The position numbers and the translations under genes were made by a program. This document shows positions 11,701 through 23,383 of a DNA stretch of 64,000 nt, piece by piece. The notes under the pieces were generated by a model that had not been told where the DNA came from, made no database searches, and saw nothing but the letters and a program-made list of their open reading frames with translations. How positions within the stretch are numbered: position 1 is the stretch's first letter; each line of letters opens with the position of its first letter. This DNA is from Eopsaltria australis (lineage: Eukaryota; Chordata; Aves; Passeriformes; Petroicidae), in NCBI GenBank assembly GCA_034509425.1, contig JAVTVJ010000494.1, positions 124,001 through 188,000 on the forward strand. Reading direction: 5' to 3'.

Positions 11701-14700
11701 TTTCCTGTTTTTCAATTTGTGCCCATTGCCTCTTGTTCTATCAGTGAGCACTACTGGGAAGAGCGTGGTTCCTTCTTCTTCATTCCCTTCCACTGGGTAT
11801 TTGTGCACACTGGCAATATCCTCCTGAGCCTTTTCTTTTCCGGGCTGAACTTTTCTTTCCCAGTTCTCTCAACTTCTCTTCATAGAATAGATGCTCCAGT
11901 CCCTTCATTATCCTAGTGGCCATTTGCTGGACTCTCTCCAGTGTGGCCACGTCTCTTTTGTAGTGGGAACAGAGAACTGGGCACAGCACTCCAGATGTGG
12001 CCTCACCAGTGCCGAGTAGAGGGGAAGGATCACCTTCCTCCAGCTGCTGGTGACGCTCCTAATGCAGCCCAGGATACCATCAGCCTTCTTTGCTGCAAGG
12101 GCAGATTGCTGACTCATCTTCAGCCTGGTGACCACCAGAACCCTCAGGTCCTTCTCTGCAAAGCTGCTTTCCAGATGGGTGGCAAATACTGATGTGTGGG
12201 TTTGTTCCCTCCAGGTGCAGGAATTTTGCACTTAACTGTATTGAACTTTATAAAGTTCCTGGCAGCTCATTTGGCCAGCTTGTTGAGGTCCCTCTGAATG
12301 GTAACAAGTGTATCTGTCACTCCTCCCAGCTTTGTTATTATCTTCAAACTTGCTGAGGGTGTGCTCTGCCCCCATTCCCAGGTCGTTAGTGTTAGTGACC
12401 CTCCCTAAGCAAGGATCAGCTGGAACAAAGGTCCCAGGCACCCTGTCATCAAGGGCAGCTGACAAGGGTTGGTCAGCATCAGCCTTACCTGCCAGCAGCA
12501 GTACCCTCACATTTCCAGGAGTCCCCTGCTGATCCTGGACATAGTCTCCATATACTCAAGCTCAAGGAAACAAAGCCCAGAAATGGCTGCACGAAGTTCT
12601 GTGTCTGTCGGCTGCCTCGATTAGCTGTGCTCTCACATAATATGTATATAGCACAGCTTATATATAGCTACACAATTCTTGGTATAGTCTGGGCTGCAGG
12701 AAAAGAAAAAAGGCAAATTGAATTTTTACTCATTGAGTAAATATTGTGGGTCAAACTGATTGTGTAAGTTACCTGGCTGGATTGGTTTGTTTTTAGGACA
12801 CCAAGTGCTGTATGAAAGATTACAGATTAGCCAGTCTGGGGTGGAAGCCATCATCGTGTTCTAGAACTAAAGGACTAGAAATTGTTCAGTTGTGCTTCTA
12901 CAGCTCTACAATTAGTATAGTTTACCTTAGGCTGGGATTTATAGAGACGTGAGGAATAGAGACAAAGCCCATTGCTACCAAAAGAAGGTGTTGCTCTGAC
13001 ATCTGACTCCTTTCTCCAAGCACTTGTCACTTGTCTTGGTGTTCATGGGCAGAACAACCAACCCTGTGTAAAAGGGGTTTTTTCTGTTGGAATGGTGAAC
13101 TGGATCAGCACATGCAAAAGTCTGAGGAAAGGAGGAAGGACCCATAAGACTGGAAGGGACCAAGGCAAGGAGGGATGTGACAAGAGGCACATTTAAATGA
13201 AAAAGACAAAAAGCAAAAGTAAAGAGAAGGGCCCTCAGCCCAGGTAGATCAGATGTTCTAAGTCTGTGCCTGGACCTTAATAGTTGTTTAAAAGCTAACA
13301 CTTTTCAATCAAGAAGGGAGAACTGGGTGACTCATCAAACGACTGAATCAAGTCTCTCACTCTTACAGATAGCCAGGCCCTACAAGCCCTTTAATAAACT
13401 GGTCAGGGGCCAGTCTTACCAACCAGGTATTTGGCTGTTCCAAACAATAGGTTTTCCCCATCCCCTGACAGTTCCTGAATTAATTTTGCAATGACTGTAA
13501 CAAAACAGTGGTAGAGTATAAGAGTCAATTGGTTTGTGTTGTTAACTTTCTTACAGTTTTCCTGTGCATTGGCTCAAAATCTACTTCTCAAAAGAATCTA
13601 CATTTTTGAAAGACTGTTTAATTTGACAACATGACAACGTTTTGGGGTTTTTTTTTACTTTTAAGTCACTAACTTCAGCTGTTTTCACAGGGCGCACATT
13701 TCCAACACATCCGTACTTCTCAGCACAGCTGGGAGCTGGGCAGCTGTCACTCTACAATATTTTGAAGGCCTATTCACTTCTTGACCAGGAAGTAGGATAT
13801 TGCCAGGGCCTTAGTTTTGTAGCAGGAGTTCTACTACTCCATATGAGTGAAGAAGATGCTTTTAAAATGCTGAAGTTTCTTATGTTTGATATGGGCCTGA
13901 GAAAGCAATATCGTCCTGACATGACAATTTTACAGGTATGATTTCAGTTTTTTTAAGTAAAGGAAGCTAATGTTAAATAATAATAATGCAATATTACAGC
14001 TAGCATTGTCAAAACCTGAACTTAATTGAGTTCTCAAAAATAGGGAAGGATAATCTAGGAAAAGAATGCCTCATCTTAAATGCACTATTTTCAAATCAAA
14101 ATACTTTGGGGAAACTATGGAAACCATAAATAGGAAGACTTCCATTGTGTTCAAATGAGGTTCAAATGATCCTGCAAGTGAACCTGTGTAGGCTCATAGG
14201 TGACCCATCCTGTGTCTTTTATGTGGCTTCCAAGTATTTCTTGTTTTCACAGAATTTTATCCAAACATCAATTTACAAATATCTTTCTCTGTTTCTGATA
14301 AGTATGAAGCATGGAATTTGCTATTATGAATGTTAAAACACGTTGATCTTTCATTTCTTGTTCTTACTCCATGCAGATCCAGATGTACCAATTGTCTCGA
14401 CTTCTTCATGACTACCATCGAGATCTCTATAACCACCTAGAGGAACATGAGATTGGCCCCAGCCTCTATGCTGCTCCCTGGTTTCTCACCATGTTTGCCT
14501 CCCAATTTCCCCTTGGATTTGTATCCAGAGTGTTTGGTAATTCATCATAAAACTTCTCTCTGTTCTTTCTGAAGTCTTACATTTGGAGTCTTGTTATTAG
14601 GAACAGCATCACTATCCAACCTGTTTCAGACACCCAGGAGAAATATTTTTCTTACTGTGAACGGAAGAAAAACAACCGAGGCCATCCCATGGAGTGTGCA

Positions 14701-17700
14701 GTATATCAGTAAAACTGGAAGAGAGAGGAGGAAAGTAAACAACGGTCCCTAGTGTCTTTGTCCTTACTGTTACCTTTTCCCACCTTGTAAGCACTTTTAG
14801 AGGGGATGTAAAATTTGATGCCGTGAAGGCAGCCATTGTATTATGACAATGACACTTCAACACCAACAATTAGTTATTTTCAAGCTGGAAAGAGATGTAA
14901 GAGGCATCATCTGAAAAATATACCCATTTACTCCATTATCATAATTTCCAGCAGTGTCAGCAGAAAATTAGCTTGAGGGTTATGTTTTGAAACACACACA
15001 GAGAAGGCCCTTGCAGTGTAATCATGGATTTACTCAGCAGAAATACAAGACATTTAAACTAGTGTTTCATATCCTAACAATTTTAGTTTCAAAAATGTTT
15101 GGAATCATCTGGGGTTTAGTTTCTAAAGTCACTTCTGCTGCATATTTTTAGAATCTACAGAATCTCCCTTTTTAAGTAAATTCCAATTAAGAATTTACCT
15201 TGATGCTGTCTTCTGGATGTATATTTCATAGATTGTTTGGTGTTTGAGAAGACGCTTTGTTTCCTTTTCAGTTGTTTGTTTTTCATCTTCATTTTGTGGT
15301 ACTGGATTGTCCATAATGACTGGGGTGGATTGGAGCTTTCTCCCCAGTCGTTGTCTTCTAGTGAGAAGCCAGTTTCATTTTCCTTAGTCAGTCTTACTTA
15401 AGAGATGCAATGAAGAAATTATTTATTAGGGGTTTAATAATGACACTTTCCTGTTTTAAAAACAGTATGGTCCTCTCTACCACAAATAGTAATATAGAGC
15501 TCAAGAAGAACCAACAAGAATCCTGTCTGGTTTCTGTTTAAGGGCAGGCTAAAAGTAATCCTAGAAAAATTCACAGTGAAAAGGATGGTGTATAGAGTAG
15601 AACTGTATGTCCCTTGTTCAGCATACAAACTCCAGAGAAAACAGCATGTTTTTTTCCTGGAAGAGTTCAAAGCAGGTTAATGTACATCAATAAGTACATA
15701 ACTGACAGTAATAATCTGTAGAAATCAAATGAAGTGCTGTATGCAAGGGTCATATACTGAGCTGGTAATCAGCTCATCTTTTTGTTATTCTTAATCTTTT
15801 ATAGTATTGTACATGGTAAGAAGCATCTTTGAATGGGACAATTGGCTGCAGTGCGGTTATAGAAGTGCCTTGTGTACCCAGGATGTTTGGATTTCTGCCT
15901 TAATACACAGATTAGTATTTTATCTGTCATCGGAGGATTGTAGGGCTTTAGAAAACAAAGACTTTGCATTAGAATAGAAGGCACAGATACGTGATCTTCA
16001 CACATCTAATTTTAGGTCAAGAAGAGAAGAACGTGTGGCAGAAACTGTTTCTTCTTAAAAACCTCTGATGTTTTTTAGAGAGCAAGTTCAATGTGACCAA
16101 GACTTGCAGCTTTTAATGTTTCAAAGTATTTAGTAATTTTCTTAAAACAGTATTTACTGGAGCTATGTAGGTTGAGAACATTGGACAGTCTCTTACATAA
16201 AAAAGTAAAATCTTGTCGTCATATTAAAGACTCTGAAACACAACTTCAAACAAAAAAGCTGTCACTCTGCCAGTGGGTGTTATTAGCAGCATGGTAAATT
16301 AGGATCCAATAATTTTTGACCTATGTCTTCACACACTTTTGCAGAACATCCATATATAGATTTTCATTGCTCACTTATTAGAACCTTTGGGAGCAAAGAA
16401 TGTTGATGCTAAAGTAGCTGATTTATAGGTTACTAGCAGTCTGAGATTGCACTGCTATTTTCTAACATGTTATCTCTGAACCCCTGGTATTTGAAACTAG
16501 CCCACTCCTCTTTAATTATACAATTGTTACAGACTATTCCTTTGGACTTCCATAGAATGTGCTTTTTGCAGGCATCTAACAGGCAGTATGTAAAAGAAGT
16601 GGATTAGACTGTTTTATGAATCAAATAGCAAAAATCCTTTTAAGTTTTTATTTATCTGTCCAAACTTTCAACGCTTCTCCTGAGCAGGAACTGTGTAGGA
16701 GTAGTACAGGAAAGTACACTGTACTGTGCAGGAAAGTACAGTGTTAAGTAAGATGTGTTCTTTGATATCCCTACTTACTTATTAATAGAGGAGATTTGAT
16801 ATAATAGTGTTTATTTTGTTTCAAGACTGTAGATAAAACTTAATTTTTTTAATCCTGTAGGCTGTCAGTCATGCTGACATTAATTTGGGTACCTTCACTG
16901 TATTGTTGTTGGCTGGGAGCCCACTTAATATGAAACATGGGGAGTGGATAACAAACAGGTCTTTGTTAGGTACTTGCTGTTTCAAATGAGAGAGGGATTT
17001 CAGCCATGGATTACTAGCTCAGTCATACAAACATTCATTAACAACTTTTGGGTCACCTTGAGTTAATCTGCATGTCATTATGGGGCAGGTGCTGAATCAT
17101 AAAAACACAGTCTTTTTAGCTCTGCTTTTTCCACTTCGTGTTTCTAGCTGTTCTTCTGTATTTCCTGTCCTGATAGAGAGCTTTCCCTGTGAATCATTTT
17201 CCCATAGTTTTGAATTTCAATAGAGAATTGAGGCAGATGCCTGTTCTGTTAACACTTTTTAATAATTTCTGCCACTGGAGTTCACATTCGGCTCAACACA
17301 GAGCTGAAAAAATATTAACACCCCTTTTGGGACAAATGGTGACAAAGTGCAAGATTTACGGTTAGTTTTTATTTGTGCTCTTCTTTCTTGGAGAGAAAGA
17401 GTGTGAAATGAGTTACAGCTTCAACTTTGCAAGCTAAAGAGTGCAAGAGGGGAATTTCATGATAGAGATTTTGAAGTAGAGTTTGTTTTACTAAGAAAGG
17501 CTGTTAGCCAGTGCTTTCATAGGTTCTTCACTGCATCAGCGATACCTGTAGTTTTGCTCATAGCTGTTTCCCTTACAGCATAGTGAGTTTTCCTTACAGC
17601 ATAGTGGGTTTTTTCTATTTTTCTATCTCTTTTCTTTTACTCTTTTTTTTTTTCTTCTTTTTTTTTTTTATCAAGGCATATTTTTTTTGTGTCACTGTGC

Positions 17701-20700
17701 TACTTTGTATGTGATTGATTGTGGCTGCATTCACAGCTTCAAATACAAAGCAGGGAAAGAACAAGAGAGAAGCCCTTTTAAAGTAAATTTAGATTTAGGG
17801 AATATGATAAAACCCTAAGTACCTTCTATTCCTTTATCACCTCCATTAGTTTTGTTTCATTTGTTAGATGCTTCTGTCTGTAGCAAGCGGAGTCCCTCAA
17901 TGAAACCAGGAGCAGATTCTGAGTTATAGTAGCAGGCAAGTCAAATGCAGGGCAAAGCTGTTTGTACAGATTGGGTTTCTTGTCTGATGCCTTTATTGCA
18001 GACTTGTATTTCTTTACTCTATAAATACATAGGCACTTTGTAAAGGAAAAGAAAGGAAAGGACATTACATTGAAAGGTCACTATATACTGTGGTTTCAGT
18101 GTGCTTGGTATTCCAGGTGCTGTCATTGCAGGGCCACCTGCAATATTTACACTTAAGCTGTGTGACTAATATTTCAGGGTACTTATTAATATAGTTATTA
18201 GTATATTAACAGAAGTGGTTGAGACACATACTGAAAATAAACACATGCACCTGAAACTTGAGGCTATTGGAAAGTGTACATTTAGCCTCATGTGCTCAAT
18301 GTTGTATTGTGATTTTGTGGCTTTCTTCACCAGATGAAAGAAAAACAGAATTTCAGATCTTCAGTTGTCTTTATGTAGCTTTTTCCCTTTTGTATTACAA
18401 TTTTTGAAGGGCAGTGAGATTAAACTTCTATTCAAATTTATATTCCTATGAACATCAAAACAGCCTTCTAAACTATTACATGCACTAAAAGTGGCCATAC
18501 TGATAAACTTGACTACCTGGTTTATTGTAGACTTAGCTTAAACTTGAATTGCTTTTTTTGTGTGAAAACTCACTAAAAAATTATTAAGTGATTGTGTTAG
18601 TCAATTGTGTTATTCCCAGTAATAATCTTGATCCTATAAAACTTCTAAAGCCATAACCAAAGCACGTCTGATACAGTGTATGTAACCTCCAGGTCACTCC
18701 TGCGAGAAGTTGTTGTCCTTGGACAATTTATTGTTTTGATATTCTTGTCAAAAGATGTGCTTGCTTGATATAACCTGTTTTTTTTCCTTGTTTTCACAGA
18801 TATGCTCTTTCTTCAAGGATCAGAGGCTATATTTAAAGTGGCTCTAAGCCTTTTGGGAAGCCACAAGCCCTTGATTCTGCAGCATGAGAATCTAGAAACT
18901 ATTGTTGATTTTATTAAAAGCACTCTCCCCAACTTGGGTTTGGTACAGATGGAAAAGACCATTAGTCAGGTATGAAATAAACTGAACTCAAGAAGTATGC
19001 AAAGGAATGATCCTGTTAACTAGATCTCAACAGAAAAACCAGAACAGCTGCTTCAAGCTGAGAACTCTTGCAGTTTGGAAGATGTTGAAAACTTTTGGAA
19101 GCAGATGACTTGTAAACTAAGATGACTTAGTAACTTTGTATGGTATTGTAACTATTAGTTATTGTCACTTTATGAAGCCTTTAGTGAAAAAAAATTAATT
19201 TTTTTTTCACCAAAGAATCTTGCCCTCCAAGTCTCATATCAGAAGCAAAAACAGACTTAGAAGAGCCTCACAAATGTTAACCTTAATGAAATTAGAAGCT
19301 TCCCTACATTGACTGTCTCTACTGACTTTTATGGTGCTGGTCCACTATGTAACATCACCTTTGCAGTTCTGTCAGGAATACATGGGGCAGTGCAGACTTT
19401 TGCAGTGAATAGTGACTCTAGACAGCAAAACTTGGAATCCTTGATACAATTTTTTTAAACAGCAGACACGGAAAATGATGCAATATTGCTAAGTTAGCAG
19501 AGTACTCCAAATGATACTTATGGAATATGAAAAAACTGGAAATTATTTCAGTTAAGGCTTGCCTGTTTAAAAATCCTAAGTGTTTAAAAATCCACTTGAC
19601 ATCTAAATTGCTGCAGGCAAATAGAAGATGGGCTTCAGCGAGTTTTTCTGAAGGCCTTTAGTGGTCCAGAACATAGGGGCTGGACTGTGCAGAACTGCAG
19701 ATGCTGACAGTCCCCCAGGGCCGTGGGTTGATAGAGAAAGCAGCAGCACAGTGCTCTGCAGAGGGCTGGCGAGGGGCTCCCTCCCAGCCCTGGCAGCAAA
19801 GCTTCTGGGGATGCAGCTCACATTGGGGCCAGAAAAATTGCTCCTAGTGCTTACTGTCAAAGGAAGGAGATGAGCACTAGAAAGTCTCTGCAAGGGGAAG
19901 GAAAGCAAGGGATTTCCAAGGGGCGAAAGGGGTTGTATGTTACCTGCCAGGCTGAAAGACTTGCAGTGATTAGGTGACCTGCAGAAAACAGTGTGCTTTG
20001 AGAGGAAGGAGGGTGGGATGCTGTTTAGGCAGCCCTGACTGCTCTAAATTTGAAGTGGGTAGGTAGAAGTGAGTTGAAGGAGGAGCAGTTCCCCTGCTTT
20101 GATCAGAGTTGACTTTGAAGAGAGCAGCTGTTTGACCAGCCCATAGTCCATACACATCTCCTGTGTTAATCTCATCCTTCTGCAGCATGGCCTTTGGTTC
20201 CATGCCTTAATGTGCCTTCAGCTGGCTAGGTTTCAAATCAAACTTTTTATTGACTCATGTTTCCCATCTTTCAGATTTGATACTCTCGTTATGACAGCAG
20301 GGATTTCCCTCCCTCCTATGAGAACAGAGGTTAGAAGTAGCAAAGGTCATGAGAGGAACTAACATCTTCTTCAGAGATGCTCAGATTCACAGAAAATGAA
20401 AATTCCCTATGTGTCAAATCAAACTTGAAATAAAATTGTATTTCAACCTTCTGTGCTTAGATGCTCAGTATAAATGTTTCTGCTGCTATTTATGAGATAA
20501 TTTTTTATTGGACATGTGACAGAAACATTTCATAAACTGATGTTTCTTTAACCAACAGTTAAAAGTTTTGTAGACAGAGCAGATAAATAAAATACATTCC
20601 TGTTTCTTTTAACAAATATTTAAGATGGGATTTGACATTTGACTCATTTTCAAAGTGAATAGTCCAAGAGGTTTAAAAATAAAGAATGACCCTGGAATTT

Positions 20701-23090
20701 CTCTACTTGGGCTATTTTTCGAATACATTTTTAAATCAACTTTTATTTCTTCTATGTTCTGTGATTACCATACTTGTCCTTCTAATGTACTACCTTCTTC
20801 ACTGCTTGTAGAGGAGATTGGAGTCATAGTTATGAATATATTGAAGGCAGGTGCTTGCCAAAACCTAGAAAAAGGAAAAGAAAACAGTAGGTTTTTTCCT
20901 TTGGGTCACTCTGCACCTCAGTTTATTTATCTGCTTTTAAAATAAAAGATTTTCTTAATGTTCATTGATAAGACTGAGCATTCATTTCTATGATTTGCAA
21001 TTAACAATGGAAATCTATTTTGATGTTACATAATGTTGTTGCTAAGTATGTTAGTATAAAGACAGATAATTTCATTTTCTTTCAGTCTGTAAAAATACTA
21101 TAGGATCATAAATAAAGACAGCAAAGTCTACTGTTTTTCATTGAAAGCTTTTATTTTACTTAGCCTTACACTTGTACATGTGGCAGGTGGGTTTGGTACA
21201 CATTTTCTGAACTGACGGCTAATTCTGGGTACAACTAGAAGGATTTATGCCAAACTGAGATGTATTAAATTTGAAAAGGGGAATACCCTACAAAGTCCAC
21301 ACCTTGAAACTTTTATTTTAAGTAGTTTTACTGAAGGCAGGCAGCAAATCAGTAGCAAAAATTATAAGTAGATCCAGTGCCAGTGTATTGCACTGTACTG
21401 CCTCAGTCTTGCCATTTCCACAATACGAAATGTGAGTGCCAAAAAGTAAGTCCTTTTTTTGGATGCATTGATTAAATATCTAAGTCTAGATCTAGATCAA
21501 TAGATTTTAAAGCCTTGAAAGAGCAATGCTTTTGATCTGCATAGCACCTAATAATATTTTTATATACAACAGGTGTTTGAAATGGATATTGCAAAACAGT
21601 TGCAAGCTTATGAAGTTGAATATCACGTGCTTCAGGATGAGCTTATAGATTCATCTTTAAATGACAATCAGAGACTGGATAAATTAGAAAAGGCAAACAG
21701 TAGCTTGCGCAAACAAAACTTTGATCTCCTGGAAGAACTGCAGGTACAATTAATATTTCATATATGGTTGCCATTCTAATTTTCTAATTCATGCACCTTT
21801 TCAGAAGAGACTGTCCTATACCACATCACAGGAGGGATTGGTGTTTGCTGTAGTGAACTTAAAACATAGCCAGTTAAAAGTTTTATTTAGTTTAGCCCTC
21901 AAGGTTTACATGCAGAAGAAATTCCGAGAGGGGGATGGTTAGAGCATATACTGGTAATTAGTGAAAAGTTGATTCAACACACTGTCTCTTCTCTTGTAAG
22001 CAGTTTATTATGAATCTCACCTCCACTTGAGTGCTGGCAAGTCAGCAGCCAGAATCACAGCAGGGAACTTAACTATATAACACTGTAGTATTGGAGCAAT
22101 CCCTTTGTCTTGGAGGTGGGCTTCATCAGACTGTGTTTCATATGGTGGAAGGTGACCCATTGCTGATAGGAGGAAAATGCTTCACCAGATAATGTGGGTC
22201 AGTATTGTTTGTCAGTATTTTGTCCCCAAAGTCTGAACTTTCTAATCCATCATAATTGCATGACAGGCAGTGGGCTCATCAGAAAGGCAAATACTTCCCT
22301 GAAATCCAAGACAACCCCCATACTCATGTCTCCAAGTGTTATCCAGTGCTGAAACTTCCAAACAGATATCTGGTGTTGTCAAAGTACCTACAGGTCTCAT
22401 GATGAGTTTGAACAATCTAATACTTTGTTTCACCATGAAGTAGAATGACAGTATGTGTAGCCTTCTGAGGGAGAGTTTTTAAAAATTTTTACCGTGTGTT
22501 TTCCATTTGCGTATTGCTCTAAATCCACTTCTTCTCCTTTGCCTTCAAATCTGGCACTTGCTGGACTCAATGCTGAGATGAAATGAGGATGCAGCTAACA
22601 TGCTGAATTGTCTTTGTTTTGCAAAGCAACAAGTGTGGCTGGCCAAAAATATCTCCCAGCTGACCCATACAGAAGCTTATCTTAACCTCCAGTTCTTTGG
22701 TATAAAATTTGCATATTTGGTAACTTTCTCATTTCATTATTTTGCATTATATTCTGAGCTTAATTTTTCATAATTTCTAAAGTATTTTGTATGTATTCAT
22801 GGATCTCAAAAAATAGTTTAAAGATGGTTTCAGTCATTAATGAATTTACCTCCCCTCCTTTCTCCCCTTCTATCTTTTTACTTTGGCAGGTGGCTAATGG
22901 AAAAATCCAAAACCTTGAGGCTACAGTAGAGCTTTTATTGACCAATGAAGGCAAACTGAAGCAGTCCATTCTCACTCTTGAGCAGGAACGAGCAGCTCTG
23001 CTGAAAGCTGTGGAAGAGATGCAAAAAAAGATGGGTGATACAGATGGGAAGCCTTTGCCTACTAGACAAGAACACATGGGTGCTGACTGA
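2574..23090 (+). CDS. TBC1D1: TBC1D1, C-terminal part (8 coding exons, TBC/RabGAP domain to stop codon)
   Basis: TBC1D1 is a cytosolic Rab GTPase-activating protein that restrains GLUT4 vesicle traffic in muscle until phosphorylated by AKT or AMPK. Joined exons are 2574-2759, 6513-6674, 8501-8659, 13691-13935, 14377-14536, 18800-18969, 21573-21743 and 22890-23090. They give 484 residues with compatible phases and GT-AG borders. Residues 1-63 are a charged helical linker, 117 to about 355 the TBC domain, and about 362-470 a coiled coil. The catalytic Arg is residue 171 in IDLGRTFP and the Gln finger is residue 208 in YCQG. From Arg171 to the end is 313 residues, which fits Arg941 of the roughly 1255-residue mouse long isoform. 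TBC1D4 is the nearest paralogue, but the coiled coil ([14 protein letters not shown]) and the tail ending in GAD match TBC1D1. The 5' exons, with the PTB domains and main phosphosites, lie upstream of the window. Recognition is from memory of the human and mouse proteins. Confidence 0.97.
2760..6512 (+). other. TBC1D1: TBC1D1 intron between exons 1 and 2
   Basis: AT-rich sequence of 3.75 kb with GT-AG ends. I see no gene, tRNA or classifiable repeat. Confidence 0.9.
6513..6674 (+). CDS. TBC1D1: TBC1D1 exon 2 of 8: linker leading into the TBC domain
   Basis: The acceptor is atcactttttag, and CA completes the split Ala codon. Residues 63-116 run [20 protein letters not shown] to [11 protein letters not shown], the conserved stretch just before the TBC fold, with a [15 protein letters not shown] core. 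It ends on G followed by the donor GTAAAC, phase 1. No frame disruption is seen. Confidence 0.96.
6675..8500 (+). other. TBC1D1: TBC1D1 intron between exons 2 and 3
   Basis: AT-rich sequence of 1.8 kb with GT-AG ends and nothing further recognised. Confidence 0.9.
8501..8659 (+). CDS. TBC1D1: TBC1D1 exon 3 of 8: start of the TBC domain (motif A)
   Basis: The acceptor is tctctgctcag and the first full codon is Val of [17 protein letters not shown], the TBC motif A with its conserved Arg and Trp. Residues 117-169 continue to [11 protein letters not shown]. The exon stops inside motif B (IxxDxxR), so the catalytic Arg is supplied by the next exon. The donor is GTAAGT, full consensus. Confidence 0.97.
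11473..12540 (-). mobile_element. CR1 LINE fragment, 3' end with reverse-transcriptase remnants
   Basis: The plus strand begins with a degraded version of the reversed CR1 tail (tcatataatcagagtggttg, then gatcatctagt). Minus-strand frames at 11780-11989, 11908-12231 and 12232-12510 carry CR1 reverse-transcriptase C-terminal signatures: [59 protein letters not shown] and [12 protein letters not shown]. The last is a decayed version of the segment normally reading TLSKFADDTKL. The frames are broken against each other, so it is dead. The 5' limit near 12540 is approximate. It lies antisense inside a TBC1D1 intron and has a 17-A run at 11677-11693. Confidence 0.93.
11508..11542. repeat. Short tandem duplication in the CR1 3' end
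   Basis: The motif atcatctagt occurs twice in immediate succession, where CR1 copies normally carry it once. It looks like a small local duplication after insertion. Confidence 0.7.
13691..13935 (+). CDS. TBC1D1: TBC1D1 exon 4 of 8: catalytic exon with Arg and Gln fingers
   Basis: The acceptor is gttttcacag. GG completes a Gly codon and the first full codon, CGC at 13693-13695, is the arginine finger of IDLGRTFP. Residues 171-251 include [20 protein letters not shown] and GLSFVAG. The glutamine finger is CAG at 13804-13806, within Tyr-Cys-Gln. TBC RabGAPs use this Arg/Gln pair to complete the Rab GTPase site. Both residues are intact, so GAP activity is expected. The exon ends in phase 0 at a GTATGA donor. 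Confidence 0.98.
13936..14376 (+). other. TBC1D1: TBC1D1 intron between exons 4 and 5
   Basis: The shortest intron here (441 bases), AT-rich, phase 0, with no embedded element seen. Confidence 0.92.
14377..14536 (+). CDS. TBC1D1: TBC1D1 exon 5 of 8: central TBC helices
   Basis: The acceptor is cttactccatgcag. Residues 252-304 include [40 protein letters not shown] and [12 protein letters not shown], the highly conserved central part of the TBC domain. It ends in phase 1 on the first base of the Asp codon of VFDMLFLQG. The donor is GTAATT. Confidence 0.97.
17571..17612. repeat. Two-copy 21-base tandem duplication
   Basis: CCTTACAGCATAGTG starts at 17571 and again at 17592, each followed by (A/G)GTTTT. 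One copy differs by a single G/A in the compared part. Confidence 0.85.
17605..17691. repeat. T-rich low-complexity tract
   Basis: Long T runs are interrupted by single C or A bases, with two runs of about 9-12 T around 17643-17670 and a T8 run near 17681. It is not near a splice site. Confidence 0.8.
18800..18969 (+). CDS. TBC1D1: TBC1D1 exon 6 of 8: end of the TBC domain
   Basis: The acceptor is tgttttcacag. AT completes the Asp codon, then [19 protein letters not shown], the HKPLIL stretch, and the conserved [20 protein letters not shown] segment that closes the TBC fold (residues 305-361). It ends in phase 0 at Gln with a GTATGA donor. Confidence 0.97.
18970..21572 (+). other. TBC1D1: TBC1D1 intron between exons 6 and 7
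   Basis: Sequence of 2.6 kb. A locally GC-richer block at about 19610-20210 stands out from AT-rich surroundings and keeps short open frames on both strands, but I recognise no product. Confidence 0.9.
21573..21743 (+). CDS. TBC1D1: TBC1D1 exon 7 of 8: start of the C-terminal coiled coil
   Basis: The 57-codon exon (residues 362-418) starts [20 protein letters not shown] and continues through [20 protein letters not shown] to EELQ. The leucine/charged heptad pattern supports a coiled coil. The acceptor tatatacaacag has a poor polypyrimidine tract, but phase and homology leave little doubt. The donor is GTACAA. Confidence 0.96.
21744..22889 (+). other. TBC1D1: TBC1D1 intron between exons 7 and 8
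   Basis: Sequence of 1.1 kb with GT-AG ends. Nothing further is recognised. Confidence 0.92.
22890..23090 (+). CDS. TBC1D1: TBC1D1 exon 8 of 8: coiled-coil end and stop codon
   Basis: The acceptor is ctttggcag, followed by GTG GCT AAT. Residues 419-484 run [17 protein letters not shown], then [19 protein letters not shown], then a divergent polar tail ending HMGAD. The stop is TGA at 23088-23090. The coiled coil matches mammalian TBC1D1 well, while the last 20 residues are variable, as is usual for this protein. Confidence 0.96.
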   Translation: MANGKIQNLEATVELLLTNEGKLKQSILTLEQERAALLKAVEEMQKKMGDTDGKPLPTRQEHMGAD

Positions 23091-23375
23091 CATGCACAGT
23101 TGTAAGCTCAGAGAAGCTGAGCAACAAACAAAGGGAAGAACTGAGTCATTTTGTCATGATCCATGGGGATTTGACATTGTTGTGTTCCTTGTACACGCCT
23201 TACTGTGGCAAAGCAAGATATAGGCATGGTGGCTTTCCATATCCGAGAAGCTGGTTTCGTGGGGGAAAAGACTCTTCTCTTCTTAGTATGTAGAAATACT
23301 GTGAAGAGTAAGATGCCACATAGGAAACAGTAAACAGGAGAAGCTTACTAGTGTGTGCAGTCATGCACAATACAC

Positions 23376-23383
23376 TGTAAATA
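23376..23383 (+). promoter_or_regulatory. Pumilio-type recognition element in the 3'UTR
   Basis: TGTAAATA matches the UGUANAUA consensus bound by PUF proteins. One copy is visible. Function is inferred from the motif and its position in the likely 3'UTR. Confidence 0.35.

Larger units (their letters stand above)
8660..13690 (+). other. TBC1D1: TBC1D1 intron between exons 3 and 4 (contains CR1)
   Basis: The 5-kb intron separates motif B's Asp from its catalytic Arg. It contains the minus-strand CR1 relic at 11473-12540. A 151-codon minus-strand open frame at 9624-10079 has no recognisable motif and is treated as non-coding. Confidence 0.9.
14537..18799 (+). other. TBC1D1: TBC1D1 intron between exons 5 and 6
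   Basis: AT-rich sequence of 4.3 kb. It holds a 21-base tandem duplication at 17571-17612 and an adjoining T-rich tract to about 17691. No gene or recognised transposon. Confidence 0.9.

Noticed and set aside
11546..12532. Plus-strand open frames of 74-107 codons
   Set aside because: They are complements of the minus-strand CR1 reverse-transcriptase remnants.
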